From NCBI RefSeq assembly GCF_022603395.1, contig NZ_JAIBKA010000013.1, positions 96,399 to 160,398 of the forward strand: DNA of 64,000 nucleotides. Direction: 5' to 3'. The notes below the pieces were generated by a model. That model did not search any database, was not told where the DNA came from, and saw only the letters and a list, made by a program, of their open reading frames with translations. Shown here piece by piece: positions 50,465 through 59,134 of this stretch (positions are counted from its first letter, which is position 1; every line of letters starts with the position of its first letter). The position numbers and the translations under genes were made by a program. The DNA is from Desulfoferrobacter suflitae (GTDB taxonomy: Bacteria > Desulfobacterota > Syntrophobacteria > Syntrophobacterales > Syntrophobacteraceae).

Positions 50465-51031
50465 TTATGCTTTGCTAGTGGCTATGATTTGGAACTTTTC
50501 CACCATTAAGGTTCTTAACTCATCAATATATTGGCCCACATTGTTTAGGAACCTGAATACTTTTGCCCGAAAGACCTTGTATTTTGGCTCATAGGTATTT
50601 TTGACCAACTTTTCTTTGGCAAATCCCCAGAAGCGCTCGATCAAGTTTAGATTTGGAGCATAAGGAGGCAAGAACACAACGTGAAGCCGCAGATTCTGTT
50701 TCAACCAATCGGTGACGATTTGTGCTTTGAAATACTTAGCGTTGTCAAGGAAAAGGATAATTTTTGGGGCCTGCTTGTATGCTCTTGTGATCATCTCAAA
50801 GTATTCAATCACGCGGTTCGCGTCGCAGTTTTGTTCTCCCGTTATATGATCGAATTCATGGCTGTCGGGATTGTAAGCTCCAAGAATATTAAGCCGTTGT
50901 CGCCCGGTGTTGGTCTTAAAAATGGGCCGTGCTTTGGGATCAGCCCAACATAGCCGGGGTATATTTTGGTGAACTAGATGCATCCCATCTCCAAAAAGAA
51001 AGACCGTTCCAGGCTCACTATTGGACTTCAT
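50465..51031 (-). CDS. IS630-family transposase, catalytic frame (copy 2)
   Basis: A 188-residue DDE domain with residue sequence identical to that at 47241-47807. Expressed through the same A8 shift site (on the - strand near 51050). It lacks visible mutations, which indicates a recent duplication. Confidence 0.92.
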   Translation of the reverse strand: MKSNSEPGTVFLFGDGMHLVHQNIPRLCWADPKARPIFKTNTGRQRLNILGAYNPDSHEFDHITGEQNCDANRVIEYFEMITRAYKQAPKIILFLDNAKYFKAQIVTDWLKQNLRLHVVFLPPYAPNLNLIERFWGFAKEKLVKNTYEPKYKVFRAKVFRFLNNVGQYIDELRTLMVEKFQIIATSKA

Positions 51032-51552
51032 GTCGAAGTACTCGGCAATTTTTTTTCCTGTTCTTCTTCGCTCGGAGGATTGCCGGGTATCACCTTCGGG
51101 CGAATCAGCTTTATGCCGTGTTTGTGCAGAAGCTTCCTGATGGCCTCCGTCGTGTACTTGATCGCAAATTGTTCGATGATGTGGGCTCTGATTTGTTTTA
51201 GGTGAATCGGATTTGTAGACCGAACCCAGTTGAGTAACTGCTGTATTTGTTCGTCGCTCAGATAGGGCTGCTTAGGTTTGTATTGGAATGAATTAAGGCA
51301 GTCGATTCCTTTGCTGAGATATTGATGATGCCAATTCTCGATCGTTTTCATCGCCACTCCGGTTATCGCGGCGACATCCTTCAGCGCAATGCCTTTGGCA
51401 AGCATAAGCAGGGCAATGAAGCGCATTTTGAGACGAGCATCTTGCTGTGTGTCTCGGTATTGTTCCAAGCGAATTACTTCTTCCTCGCTGAATTGGTAAC
51501 TCGATACATCCATGCTGACCTCACTGTTGTTAGGGTTAGTCGTCTGTAGCAT
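51028..51552 (-). CDS. IS630-family transposase, N-terminal frame (copy 2)
   Basis: A 174-residue helix-turn-helix part identical to that at 46720-47244. It overlaps the catalytic frame by ATGA. The run of eight A next to the stop is kept. Confidence 0.92.
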   Translation of the reverse strand: MLQTTNPNNSEVSMDVSSYQFSEEEVIRLEQYRDTQQDARLKMRFIALLMLAKGIALKDVAAITGVAMKTIENWHHQYLSKGIDCLNSFQYKPKQPYLSDEQIQQLLNWVRSTNPIHLKQIRAHIIEQFAIKYTTEAIRKLLHKHGIKLIRPKVIPGNPPSEEEQEKKLPSTST

Positions 51553-51673
51553 GGGTGTACCATCAAAAAGATAATTTGTCCAGAGTGTGTAATATTTTAA
51601 TTTTTCTATGTTTTTTCTTTATATTGCCAGATCGGCCATTTTTTTGCTCAGAAAAACCAAAGTTGTTTGAGTA

Positions 51674-51792
51674 TAGATTTCGGGAAGAATCTCAAGCCGA
51701 CAGAGGAGGGTCACGTCAGTGAAATCAAGAGTGAGTATCTGCAGCCCGTAATTCTTAGCAACGTCCAAAACTTCCTGAACATACTGTTTCAC
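51674..51792 (-). pseudogene. N-terminal part of the small gene split by IS630 copy 2
   Basis: GTG 51792 makes a GTGA overlap with the stop of the preceding 96-residue gene. It reads KQYVQEVLDVAKNYGLQILT then LDFTDVTLLCRLEILPEI, 39 codons up to the insertion site. The rest is at 50216-50431. Before the insertion this was the second gene of a two-gene operon. Confidence 0.85.
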
Positions 51793-52079
51793 AGGTTTTC
51801 AAATTCTTCGAGTTTATTTCGGGCATATCTAATGCCTTCCACGGCGTGTTCCCATTCCATGGCATCGGACTCAGCCTCCCACGAATAGCCTTCTTCGCTG
51901 ACCATATTCCGACTTTCAAACTCAACAAAATTCATTCGATATTTTCTCTTCATGGCTTCATCAATCATTTTATACCGAATGACACGCCTGCGATACTCGT
52001 TTGTGATGGCTTCCCTGAGTTCGGCTAAAGGAACCCTGCTGATGAGTTTCTCTGCTGTCACGTCTTGGCCTATGGTCAT
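51789..52079 (-). CDS. Small uncharacterised protein, first gene of an IS-broken pair
   Basis: A 96-residue protein: TIGQDVTAEKLISRVPLAEL, REAITNEYRRRVIRYKMIDE, FVEFESRNMVSEEGYSWEAE and AVEGIRYARNKLEEF. It is helical and charged, like antitoxins. GGAGGCAC lies upstream of ATG 52079. The overlap with the downstream split gene is typical of toxin-antitoxin operons, but neither family is one I can name. Confidence 0.65.
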   Translation of the reverse strand: MTIGQDVTAEKLISRVPLAELREAITNEYRRRVIRYKMIDEAMKRKYRMNFVEFESRNMVSEEGYSWEAESDAMEWEHAVEGIRYARNKLEEFENL

Positions 52080-52228
52080 TTTAGTGCCTCCTTCGGTATT
52101 TTGACTTACATATGCTAAACAATATCATACCGAGCAGATAAGGGGCACGAATTCTTTCTGAATTTCGCTGTCGTCACATCCACTCCGGTGCAGACCCGCC
52201 GCTTTTCACATCTTCCGCTGTCTTCTTC

Positions 52229-52375
52229 ACCACCAAAGCGCCAAGGCTCCAAAAACGCACGAAGAAAAACCAAGCTAACCTGCCTTTGTGAAATCCTTGG
52301 CACCTTCGCGTCTTGGCGGTTCATTGTTTTTTGCTTTTCCGTTCGCCACCAAGGCGCCAAGACGCCAAGCAGACC
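52229..52375. repeat. Three class A arms; rest of the 580-base gap empty
   Basis: CACCACCAAAGCGCCAAGGC (from 52229), CCTTGGCACCTTCGCGTCTT and GGCGGTTCATT (52292-52324), and CGCCACCAAGGCGCCAAGAC (from 52345). The first two form a complete hairpin around AAGAAAAACC. The remainder of 52080-52660 shows no gene that I can support. Confidence 0.8.
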
Positions 52376-52660
52376 TCCCTGGCACTCTTCACCATCGGCG
52401 CAAACGCCGGTGCTCGCCCAAATTCAAGCCCAGTAGCCCCTTTTTCTAAGTATTTCTTCAGCGCCACAAACTTCCAAATACCCTCCAGCAACCCTGTCGT
52501 CAAAAATTTGCTCCCGTAGGCAGCTTCCGCCGCGACTTATTAAATCTCCTCGAATATTGCCAAACGGAATCGTACTCGGGTTGCGCAAGTCACTTTTCAT
52601 GATTTTCACTTGCAACAAAAAGCGTTCCAGCATGGAAGACATCCAACCGCGCTTTGTATT

Positions 52661-54025
52661 TTACGCTGAGTCCGGTTTCGTTAGCTCAGCACGCGTGACA
52701 ACCGCTCCGGAGACTGCTTCCACCTCATCAATATTGCTGGTGACCAAATAGACTGTGCTATGTAGCAATCCTGCAAACAGGTAGAGGAACCGCGATCCAT
52801 TGAAGTCCCAATGCGTCAACGCCGGCACAGTCATTGACCAGACAAGCGCGCTGACTCCTACTACCAAAAAAACATCCTCTCTTGACTGGCATGCGTGGAG
52901 CCCCCTAAGAGTCGTGCGCAGACAGACGATAAAAAAGTAAAGCACGGCCATTATACCTATTAGCCCCTCTTCGTACAGCGCTTCAAGGAGGATGCTATGC
53001 GGCCATAAGGGCTGATCCTTATGCAAGAAATCCATGGCGTAGCTACCGGGCCCATGGCCTAAAAGAATTAAATGGTCCCAGGCGTTTGTCAGGCAAAAAG
53101 CCCAAGCTTGCGAGCGAGTGTTACTCAAATCTCCTTGCTTGATTTGTTCCGAAAAATCAAGCCACCGTTCGACTGGTATCTCTTGGTTCATGATTGGCAC
53201 TAGAAATGCGGTCAGAAAGATAATTGAGGTTGCAACAAGTGAGACAAACTTTAGCTTGCCTCGACCCTGGCGCCCAACTATGAATGGAGCAAATGGCAGA
53301 AAGGTGCACAACCCAAGCAAATTTGCACGCGATCCACTGATCAGTATCCCCCCTAATCCTATTGGGAATATAAGAAAAACTGTATATTTTAGGATATTGG
53401 GAGTAGATCCAGTCAGAACTCCAGTGAGTAATACAAGCAGCCCCGCAACTATTAATGTAGCAGGTGTGTTCGGGTCCGAACCCAAGAAAGTACCACGATC
53501 GTAATAAAAACCGTATCTAACTCCCGCCAAGTGTGAGTTCGGCAGTGCTATCAGTCCCAAGGCAATCACCACGCTTATGGCGATTACCAAAAAGAGCAGG
53601 CGCACAGCATCGCCTTTGGTATAAACGAAGAATGAGGGTAGCAACAAATATGGCAAGCCTATTCCCACAAAACGTATGAGCTTTTGTTGGCCATATTGGG
53701 GCGCAGTGGTCCAAAGCAACCCCAATAAGGAGACAAAAACCACAACCCCAAGGGAGGCGAGCATTGGATAGGGGATTTGTGGCGCCATGGTTTTCGATGG
53801 TCGTCGGGCATAAGCCAAAAAAGCAGCAGAAGCCGCCAATAGATTTGCAAAAACCGTTAAATCAACAGCTCCAAAAAAGGGCACATAGTTAACCGCAGGA
53901 ACTTTGACGATAGGAACCATTACAAGCAAACCAATTGCCATCCAAGGATGGACAATAAGTATCCAAATACCAGCAACAATCAGTAGCAGAAGTGCGCTAT
54001 GCAACAACCCAAAAGTCTTAGACAC
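52661..54025 (-). CDS. O-antigen ligase/polymerase family membrane protein
   Basis: A 454-residue protein with about eleven membrane spans. The family's large periplasmic loop contains RSQAWAFCLTNAWDHLILLG, HGPGSYAMDFLHKDQPLWPH and SILLEALYEEGLIGI (the Wzy_C region with GHGPGS and H-x6-E). SGSRANLLGL precedes it. It would polymerise or ligate the lipid-linked repeat at the periplasmic face. Ligase and polymerase roles cannot be told apart by sequence. The gene is AT-richer than the first locus, as is the block to 59 kb, which suggests separate origin. Confidence 0.85.
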   Translation of the reverse strand: MSKTFGLLHSALLLLIVAGIWILIVHPWMAIGLLVMVPIVKVPAVNYVPFFGAVDLTVFANLLAASAAFLAYARRPSKTMAPQIPYPMLASLGVVVFVSLLGLLWTTAPQYGQQKLIRFVGIGLPYLLLPSFFVYTKGDAVRLLFLVIAISVVIALGLIALPNSHLAGVRYGFYYDRGTFLGSDPNTPATLIVAGLLVLLTGVLTGSTPNILKYTVFLIFPIGLGGILISGSRANLLGLCTFLPFAPFIVGRQGRGKLKFVSLVATSIIFLTAFLVPIMNQEIPVERWLDFSEQIKQGDLSNTRSQAWAFCLTNAWDHLILLGHGPGSYAMDFLHKDQPLWPHSILLEALYEEGLIGIMAVLYFFIVCLRTTLRGLHACQSREDVFLVVGVSALVWSMTVPALTHWDFNGSRFLYLFAGLLHSTVYLVTSNIDEVEAVSGAVVTRAELTKPDSA

Positions 54026-54218
54026 TACTCACCGACTTTCTCTCAAAAAAAATTGGGATTAGGAGGCGCTCATTCACTCTCGTGCAGGTCGAAAATTGTA
54101 ACACCTCAATCCGTCACACAAAATAGGTGATTCTGACTGACATCTGGTAGGTCAAAACCATCCTATTATGAAGGGCATGCAAGCTAGAGCTCTTTTGAGA
54201 ACGCCTATAATCAAGAAA

Positions 54219-55508
54219 TCACTTCTTGAAGCGCCGATAATCATTCACCAAGCACCGAACTTCCTCTAGCTCAGCGTCTATTCTTTGATCCCACGTCCAG
54301 ATGTGCTTCTTAGCAAACTCAAGCGCCCCATATGCCAGAGCATGTCGCTTTTGGTCGTCACACAGAAGTTCCACAATTATCTCACCAAGGCGAGGCAGGT
54401 CCTTTTCTTCAATGAGTTTGCCTGTTACGTCATCACACATGACTTGCGAAGTCCCGCCTATATTGTAGGCCACCACACACGTCCCACTATGCAACGCTTC
54501 CATGATCTGATTACCCAAATTTGTCAAATCCTGAACAGTCAAAAAGAGGTCGGCTGCGTTGTGGAGTTCCTGAATTTTTCCATGCGGTACGAAACCAAGA
54601 AACCTCACATGATCGGCAACCCCCAATTCTTTTGCCTGCCTTTCCAGATCCTTTCGCAAGTCACCATCTCCAGCAATCACCAAGTATGCATTAGGAACTT
54701 CTTTCAAAACTTTCGGCACAGCATCTATCGCCCGATCAACGCGTTTCCAGAAGTCCAGCCTGACTGCCTGAAAGATCATCTTGTCTGTCGCTCTGAGCCC
54801 AATGGAATTCTTAACCGCTGCAACATCAAGGTTCGGCTTGTAAATACCGGGAGCAGTTCCATCCAGCCAAAAACGGAAACGATGTTGAGGGAATTTAAGG
54901 CGCTCAACAGCCCTGTCACCCTCGGTACCATCGTTACTAATTATTAGAAGGTCTACCGGTATTTTCATGGCCAGTATTCTTGGTAAAGCTGGCAAACGTT
55001 TATACCAAGGTACATTGAACAGATAGTGGCTCAACCAGGTTCCCCAATAATGTACGAGATGAGGAACCGCGTACCTTCGAGCGAGAAAATAACCAGCAGG
55101 AACGAACGTGCTCCTATAAGAATAAATGACGTCCGGCGGCGAGCTTTTCGCGAAGTGGTTTACGACTTTCAGAGCTTTCCATGTATTTATAATCATTCCA
55201 ATTTTAATGTAATACCTTATGGGAGTACCACGAAGTTTAGGGGTAAACGATGCAGGAACACAACGACGATGGAAATGGATGCCTTCTAGAACAAAATCTT
55301 TTTCAGAGCTGAAATCTCCTGTAGCGATCACATGAACTTCGTGCCCTTTCTGCGTTAGACGCTGCCAATAGAGAGGTACAAGAGGAACTCCTGCAATGCT
55401 GGTCCAATCTTCCGTTTCGATCATCCTGTGCAGGCCATCCCTGTCACCGACCAAGAAATAAAACGTAAGATTTCCCAGATCATCCATTTGTCTTACATTG
55501 GTATGCAC
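54219..55508 (-). CDS. Glycosyltransferase family 4
   Basis: A 429-residue GT-B enzyme. The N-terminal half is TQKGHEVHVIATGDFSSEKD and DVIYSYRSTFVPAGYFLARR. The donor half is MIFQAVRLDFWKRVDRAIDA, YLVIAGDGDLRKDLE, VRFLGFVPHGKIQELHNAAD and NQIMEALHSGTCVVAYNIGG with the family glutamate. A start at ATG 55487 is equally likely. It adds one sugar of the repeat unit. The specific sugar cannot be read. Confidence 0.87.
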   Translation of the reverse strand: MHTNVRQMDDLGNLTFYFLVGDRDGLHRMIETEDWTSIAGVPLVPLYWQRLTQKGHEVHVIATGDFSSEKDFVLEGIHFHRRCVPASFTPKLRGTPIRYYIKIGMIINTWKALKVVNHFAKSSPPDVIYSYRSTFVPAGYFLARRYAVPHLVHYWGTWLSHYLFNVPWYKRLPALPRILAMKIPVDLLIISNDGTEGDRAVERLKFPQHRFRFWLDGTAPGIYKPNLDVAAVKNSIGLRATDKMIFQAVRLDFWKRVDRAIDAVPKVLKEVPNAYLVIAGDGDLRKDLERQAKELGVADHVRFLGFVPHGKIQELHNAADLFLTVQDLTNLGNQIMEALHSGTCVVAYNIGGTSQVMCDDVTGKLIEEKDLPRLGEIIVELLCDDQKRHALAYGALEFAKKHIWTWDQRIDAELEEVRCLVNDYRRFKK

Positions 55509-55595
55509 GGATTCCCCTCTGCTCTGTAGTTCACACTGAACGGTTTAATAACAGGCAAGATTGAGGCAAAATGCTGTGAGGAGTTGACGGACCAA

Positions 55596-56981
55596 CTATT
55601 TTGCTACCTCATTTATGATTGAAATAAATTTGCCGGAGGTAGTGCGCTCAATATCTGTAACGTATTCAAGGTCGATATTAGTCGAATTGCCGATCTTTCG
55701 TCTGAACTGCTGGAAAATGTTCATCTCGTCTTTTGATGAATAGCCGGGTGCTCGAACGACTCGAACGAGTATAGAGCCAATCTCTTGCTGAACAACCTGC
55801 ATGAGTTTAACGTTAGTACACTTCTTCGCAATAACCGAGATGTTAGTTATGCGACTACCGTCAGGAAGCTCGAAATATCGCCCCGTCCTGCCGTGAATGC
55901 GCCGAATGACCTGGCCAGGATAACCAGCAGCGCAATGGTCATCGGGGTTGTAAACAACTAAGTCGCCTGTCCTGTACCTTATCAAGGGCCATGCGGTGTC
56001 ATGCATGTTGGTCCCGACTACTTCCGCCAGTATTGCTCCATCCTCGTGTCCCACAGGCAGAAACTCGAGGATAGAATAATCCATGTCATAGTGTAAATGA
56101 CCGCAGTCGTACATGGTGATTGAGCCAACAAATTCATTCTGACCATAACGATTTCGGATGTTGCTGCCGAATGCGTCAAGCAGTGCATCTTCGTAATGCG
56201 GTTGTAGCTCTTCTGAACTTGTTAAAATGTAGTGTGGAGGGCGATGCAAATAAAATGACCTTTCCTGCATGAATTTCGCAATCGTATACATAGCGCTGGG
56301 GTAACCAATGTAGAGATGACTGTATCGACTATCAAGAGATTTTATGTAGTAAGGCAAATTGCGCGTACTCATGTGGAAGATACTGTACATCCTTTGGCGA
56401 TTCATCCAATTGTCCACCCAAAATGGTGGCTTGCTTTGATTCGGCGGTATAAGCTCTAGTCCTGTAAAGGACGAATAGGGGGAATTAATCACATCGCTAG
56501 GGTAGAAACGTGCGTGTAGAAATGCCCATTCCATCTGTTCTATGTAATACGGCCGCGGCACTTGCAGTGGAGTGCCTGTGGAACCGCTGGTTGGATACCA
56601 CCTGAGTTTTCTTATTGGCCACGCACGACTGATAAGATCAGTACCGGCTTCAATGACGTCTGACTTCTCCAACAAAGGGAGTTTGGCCAAATCTTGCACA
56701 GAACGAATATCAGCGGCCGTTATGCCTAATTTTGCAAAGCGATCCTGGTAATAAGGTACTTCTTGGAATGCCTTTCTTACCATCTCTCTAAGTTGTAGAT
56801 TTTGGAACTCATGGAGTTGCTCTTCTGTCCATCCTTGGGCGGCTTTAAAGAAGTTAAGCCAAACCCGGAACATACCTCGGTAGCGCCGGTAGTTCTTTGC
56901 CACCCCGAAGCCGCTTGCCGCAATGTTACGAAATAGTGCAGGAGAGCAATCATAAAAAGCTCGACTGACTTTATTTTCCAC
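55596..56981 (-). CDS. CapK/PaaK-like adenylate-forming enzyme
   Basis: A 461-residue protein of the phenylacetate-CoA ligase-like group found in capsule loci (CapK). ATP-binding loop YPTSGSTGTPLQVPR lies near residue 132. Also visible are YILTSSEELQPHYEDALLDA, RNRYGQNEFVGSI, PLIRYRTGDLVVYNP and the C-terminal hinge RIHGRTGRYFELPDGSR. It may activate an acid for attachment to the polysaccharide. It starts four bases after the stop of the next upstream gene, so these are co-translated. Confidence 0.85.
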   Translation of the reverse strand: MENKVSRAFYDCSPALFRNIAASGFGVAKNYRRYRGMFRVWLNFFKAAQGWTEEQLHEFQNLQLREMVRKAFQEVPYYQDRFAKLGITAADIRSVQDLAKLPLLEKSDVIEAGTDLISRAWPIRKLRWYPTSGSTGTPLQVPRPYYIEQMEWAFLHARFYPSDVINSPYSSFTGLELIPPNQSKPPFWVDNWMNRQRMYSIFHMSTRNLPYYIKSLDSRYSHLYIGYPSAMYTIAKFMQERSFYLHRPPHYILTSSEELQPHYEDALLDAFGSNIRNRYGQNEFVGSITMYDCGHLHYDMDYSILEFLPVGHEDGAILAEVVGTNMHDTAWPLIRYRTGDLVVYNPDDHCAAGYPGQVIRRIHGRTGRYFELPDGSRITNISVIAKKCTNVKLMQVVQQEIGSILVRVVRAPGYSSKDEMNIFQQFRRKIGNSTNIDLEYVTDIERTTSGKFISIINEVAK

Positions 56982-56985
56982 CTGG

Positions 56986-58140
56986 CTACCGCCTCACGCT
57001 ACGTGGTGGAAGTTGCAACAGTTGAGCATAAAATCTCCTAAGCTTTTCTTGTTCTCTCTCGCCATTCCACTCTGCCTGCACGGACGCCCGAGCCAGATCA
57101 CCCATTTGCGCGATTCGATCATGGTCTGAAAGCATATTACGCATTGCCTTGGCAAGGGCTTGAACATCACCAGGGGGATACATAGAGCTGATCTCAGGCG
57201 TCAAAAACAGGCGTTGGGGTGGCAGATCAGATGCAATCGTGGGCATTCCACAGGCCATGTACTCAAAGGCCTTGCACGCAATGTTGCGATGAAACTTTGG
57301 ATAGTCAAGAAGAGGCACAACCCCGACCCGTGCCTGCGCGAGGACCGCAGGAACGTCCGAATGAGACAACAACCCAGTACAGTAGACTCTCCCTTCTAGT
57401 CCGTATTTATGGATTCTTCTGTCAATCTCCTTTTCCATCTCATTTTCGGGTTGGCCTATTAATAATAACCTGATGGCCATCCCCTTTTCGCTAAGCACTG
57501 CAAGTGCATCTAATACATCTTGTGTGCCAGATCTTAAAGAACTCATTGAGCCCAATACAGCTACATCATATTTTCGCTCTTTGATAGGGGGGTAGTTGGC
57601 AGGAAACTGCTTGAGCAGGGCCGCATTATAACAGATAACCCTCCGCTCGGCGGGCATGGCGCTAAAGAGTTCGTATACGCCTGGATCGGCAGTAATGATC
57701 CCGTCAAATTGACGTGCGGCAAGTGATTCCAGAACTCTAACTCCCGAAAAGATACCCCGGCGCAACCATTTTGGTAACCGCTTATGTCGTTCGAAAAGAG
57801 CTGAAGCCATATCCTCACGACAATCGTAAACTACACGGCAGCTATTAAGCGCTTTTAGGACAAAACCGAGAGGAAGCTGCTCTAAAGAGCACAACTGGAC
57901 CACGTCAGGATTCAGAGTCTTGATGCGTAGATACAGGTTCAATCCACCGGTTCTACGAGAGAGCCAACGCTCCTGTTCGGACAGTGGGACCCAAGTAAAG
58001 ACATGTTCCGCCTGTGCCCGAGGAGCTCCTGACATATAAAACACCTGGTGTCCCGCTTCTAGGAGAGCCGGCCCTTGGATGTCGTACAATCGAAAATCGC
58101 GCCACGGGGTACGCGTTAGCAGTAGAAGAACTCTCGCCAT
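56986..58140 (-). CDS. Glycosyltransferase (GT-B fold)
   Basis: A 384-residue protein: ARVLLLLTRTPWRDFRLYDI at the N-terminus, DVVQLCSLEQLPLGFVLKAL, VAVLGSMSSLRSGTQDVLDA, LLLIGQPENEMEKEIDRRIH and IACKAFEYMACGMPTIASDL in the donor-binding half. The E-x7-type glutamate is in KAFEYMACG. The acceptor is unknown. It sits between the YdjC deacetylase and CapK-like genes in a tight - strand row. Confidence 0.85.
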   Translation of the reverse strand: MARVLLLLTRTPWRDFRLYDIQGPALLEAGHQVFYMSGAPRAQAEHVFTWVPLSEQERWLSRRTGGLNLYLRIKTLNPDVVQLCSLEQLPLGFVLKALNSCRVVYDCREDMASALFERHKRLPKWLRRGIFSGVRVLESLAARQFDGIITADPGVYELFSAMPAERRVICYNAALLKQFPANYPPIKERKYDVAVLGSMSSLRSGTQDVLDALAVLSEKGMAIRLLLIGQPENEMEKEIDRRIHKYGLEGRVYCTGLLSHSDVPAVLAQARVGVVPLLDYPKFHRNIACKAFEYMACGMPTIASDLPPQRLFLTPEISSMYPPGDVQALAKAMRNMLSDHDRIAQMGDLARASVQAEWNGEREQEKLRRFYAQLLQLPPRSVRR

Positions 58141-58176
58141 TGTAACAATTACTATCTGTTTGCCAGCTGCAAAAAT

Positions 58177-59052
58177 TTAAAGGTATCGAAAAGATACCAA
58201 TTCAACCCCCGACTTTTGGATGAAAGAAGCCACTTCTTGGTCCAGACAAAGAGGCGTATCTTCCTCCCAAGTGCGCAAATGCCACTCTGATGGTTTATCT
58301 TCAGAGCCGTGGGCCCCTGGGTGCAAAAGAATTTCAGAGCAGCCCTCCGGAACAGCAAGAATACAAGCTAGAAGTTGTTCTTTGGGTGCAGGGCCGCAAG
58401 GAACTCCCATACTACGAGTGGCTTTCCAGTCTGGAATTGTTATTCCGTTGTGCTTTAGACTGTAGTGTCCCCACGCATGTGAAGCGATGGCAGGGGCGCG
58501 CTTCAAGTTGCGCTTCAGCCAGGGAATCGCACCCTGCAAAATCCCAACATCTCTTCTAATGCGATGATAGCTAAGGGTCGTGCGCGCCCGCGTAATGATT
58601 TTATCCCGCATGACTGAAACCATCGCACGTCTGACTACCGGGAACTTGTGAACACCATGGTGGCTATCACAGTGCGTTGGAACGATGCCAAGATCAAGGC
58701 ACCTTTCAACTTGGGCCTTGATTTCTCGTATTACTTGAGTGAAGTACTTTTCACCCCGCCAAAGGCGTTGCCGTATCTTAGCATAGCCAGGGAAATTACC
58801 GGACTCATCCAGCAGGTCCGGGACCAGTTCTTTTTTAGATAGGGGAGGCCCCTCGGTCAAATTCAAGTGTACCCCGACACTGAGTTCCGGTGCTTCCATC
58901 GCTTTTTTGGCGGCATACTCCGCCGCAGGCATATTTACCATGAGTGTTGTGCTGGTAACGATTCCGTGGAGGTGGCAATCCAAAATTGTGTCCGAGAGTT
59001 TGCGACCCCACCCGAAATCGTCCGCATTGATAATGAGTGATGCCTTTGTCAT
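58177..59052 (-). CDS. YdjC/ChbG-type carbohydrate deacetylase
   Basis: A 291-residue enzyme. The metal-site motifs are NADDFGWG (residues 9-16), LSVGVHLNLTEGPPL, HCDSHHGVHKFPVVR near residue 128, and EILLHPGAHG near residue 250. Family members remove N-acetyl groups from amino-sugar oligomers (ChbG) or act in hopanoid synthesis (HpnK). Here in a polysaccharide cluster it probably deacetylates a HexNAc of the repeat or a lipid-linked sugar. The active site looks whole. Confidence 0.9.
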   Translation of the reverse strand: MTKASLIINADDFGWGRKLSDTILDCHLHGIVTSTTLMVNMPAAEYAAKKAMEAPELSVGVHLNLTEGPPLSKKELVPDLLDESGNFPGYAKIRQRLWRGEKYFTQVIREIKAQVERCLDLGIVPTHCDSHHGVHKFPVVRRAMVSVMRDKIITRARTTLSYHRIRRDVGILQGAIPWLKRNLKRAPAIASHAWGHYSLKHNGITIPDWKATRSMGVPCGPAPKEQLLACILAVPEGCSEILLHPGAHGSEDKPSEWHLRTWEEDTPLCLDQEVASFIQKSGVELVSFRYL

Positions 59053-59134
59053 TTACGTCCTTAATTTCCTTGTCTTGAAGCTAGAGTATTGAGCCTTATC
59101 AGATAATTGGAGGTACGCAGAGCTTTTACACCCC

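Larger units (their letters stand above)
50432..51673. mobile_element. IS630-type insertion sequence, copy 2 (inverted, 1242 bp)
   Basis: Same length, ends and proteins as copy 1, on the opposite strand. The target TA is duplicated at 50430-50431 and 51674-51675. Copies 1 and 2 face each other across 2.6 kb with the bi-domain oxidoreductase gene, so the set has the shape of a composite transposon. However, each copy has its own TA duplication, which points to two separate insertions. Confidence 0.93.

Noticed and set aside
46599..51673. True composite transposon
   Set aside because: Each IS copy has its own TA duplication, and copy 2 disrupts a separate gene that can be rejoined exactly.
52424..52642. 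72-codon - strand frame before the O-antigen ligase gene end
   Set aside because: No family resemblance; it lies in repeat-rich intergenic sequence.
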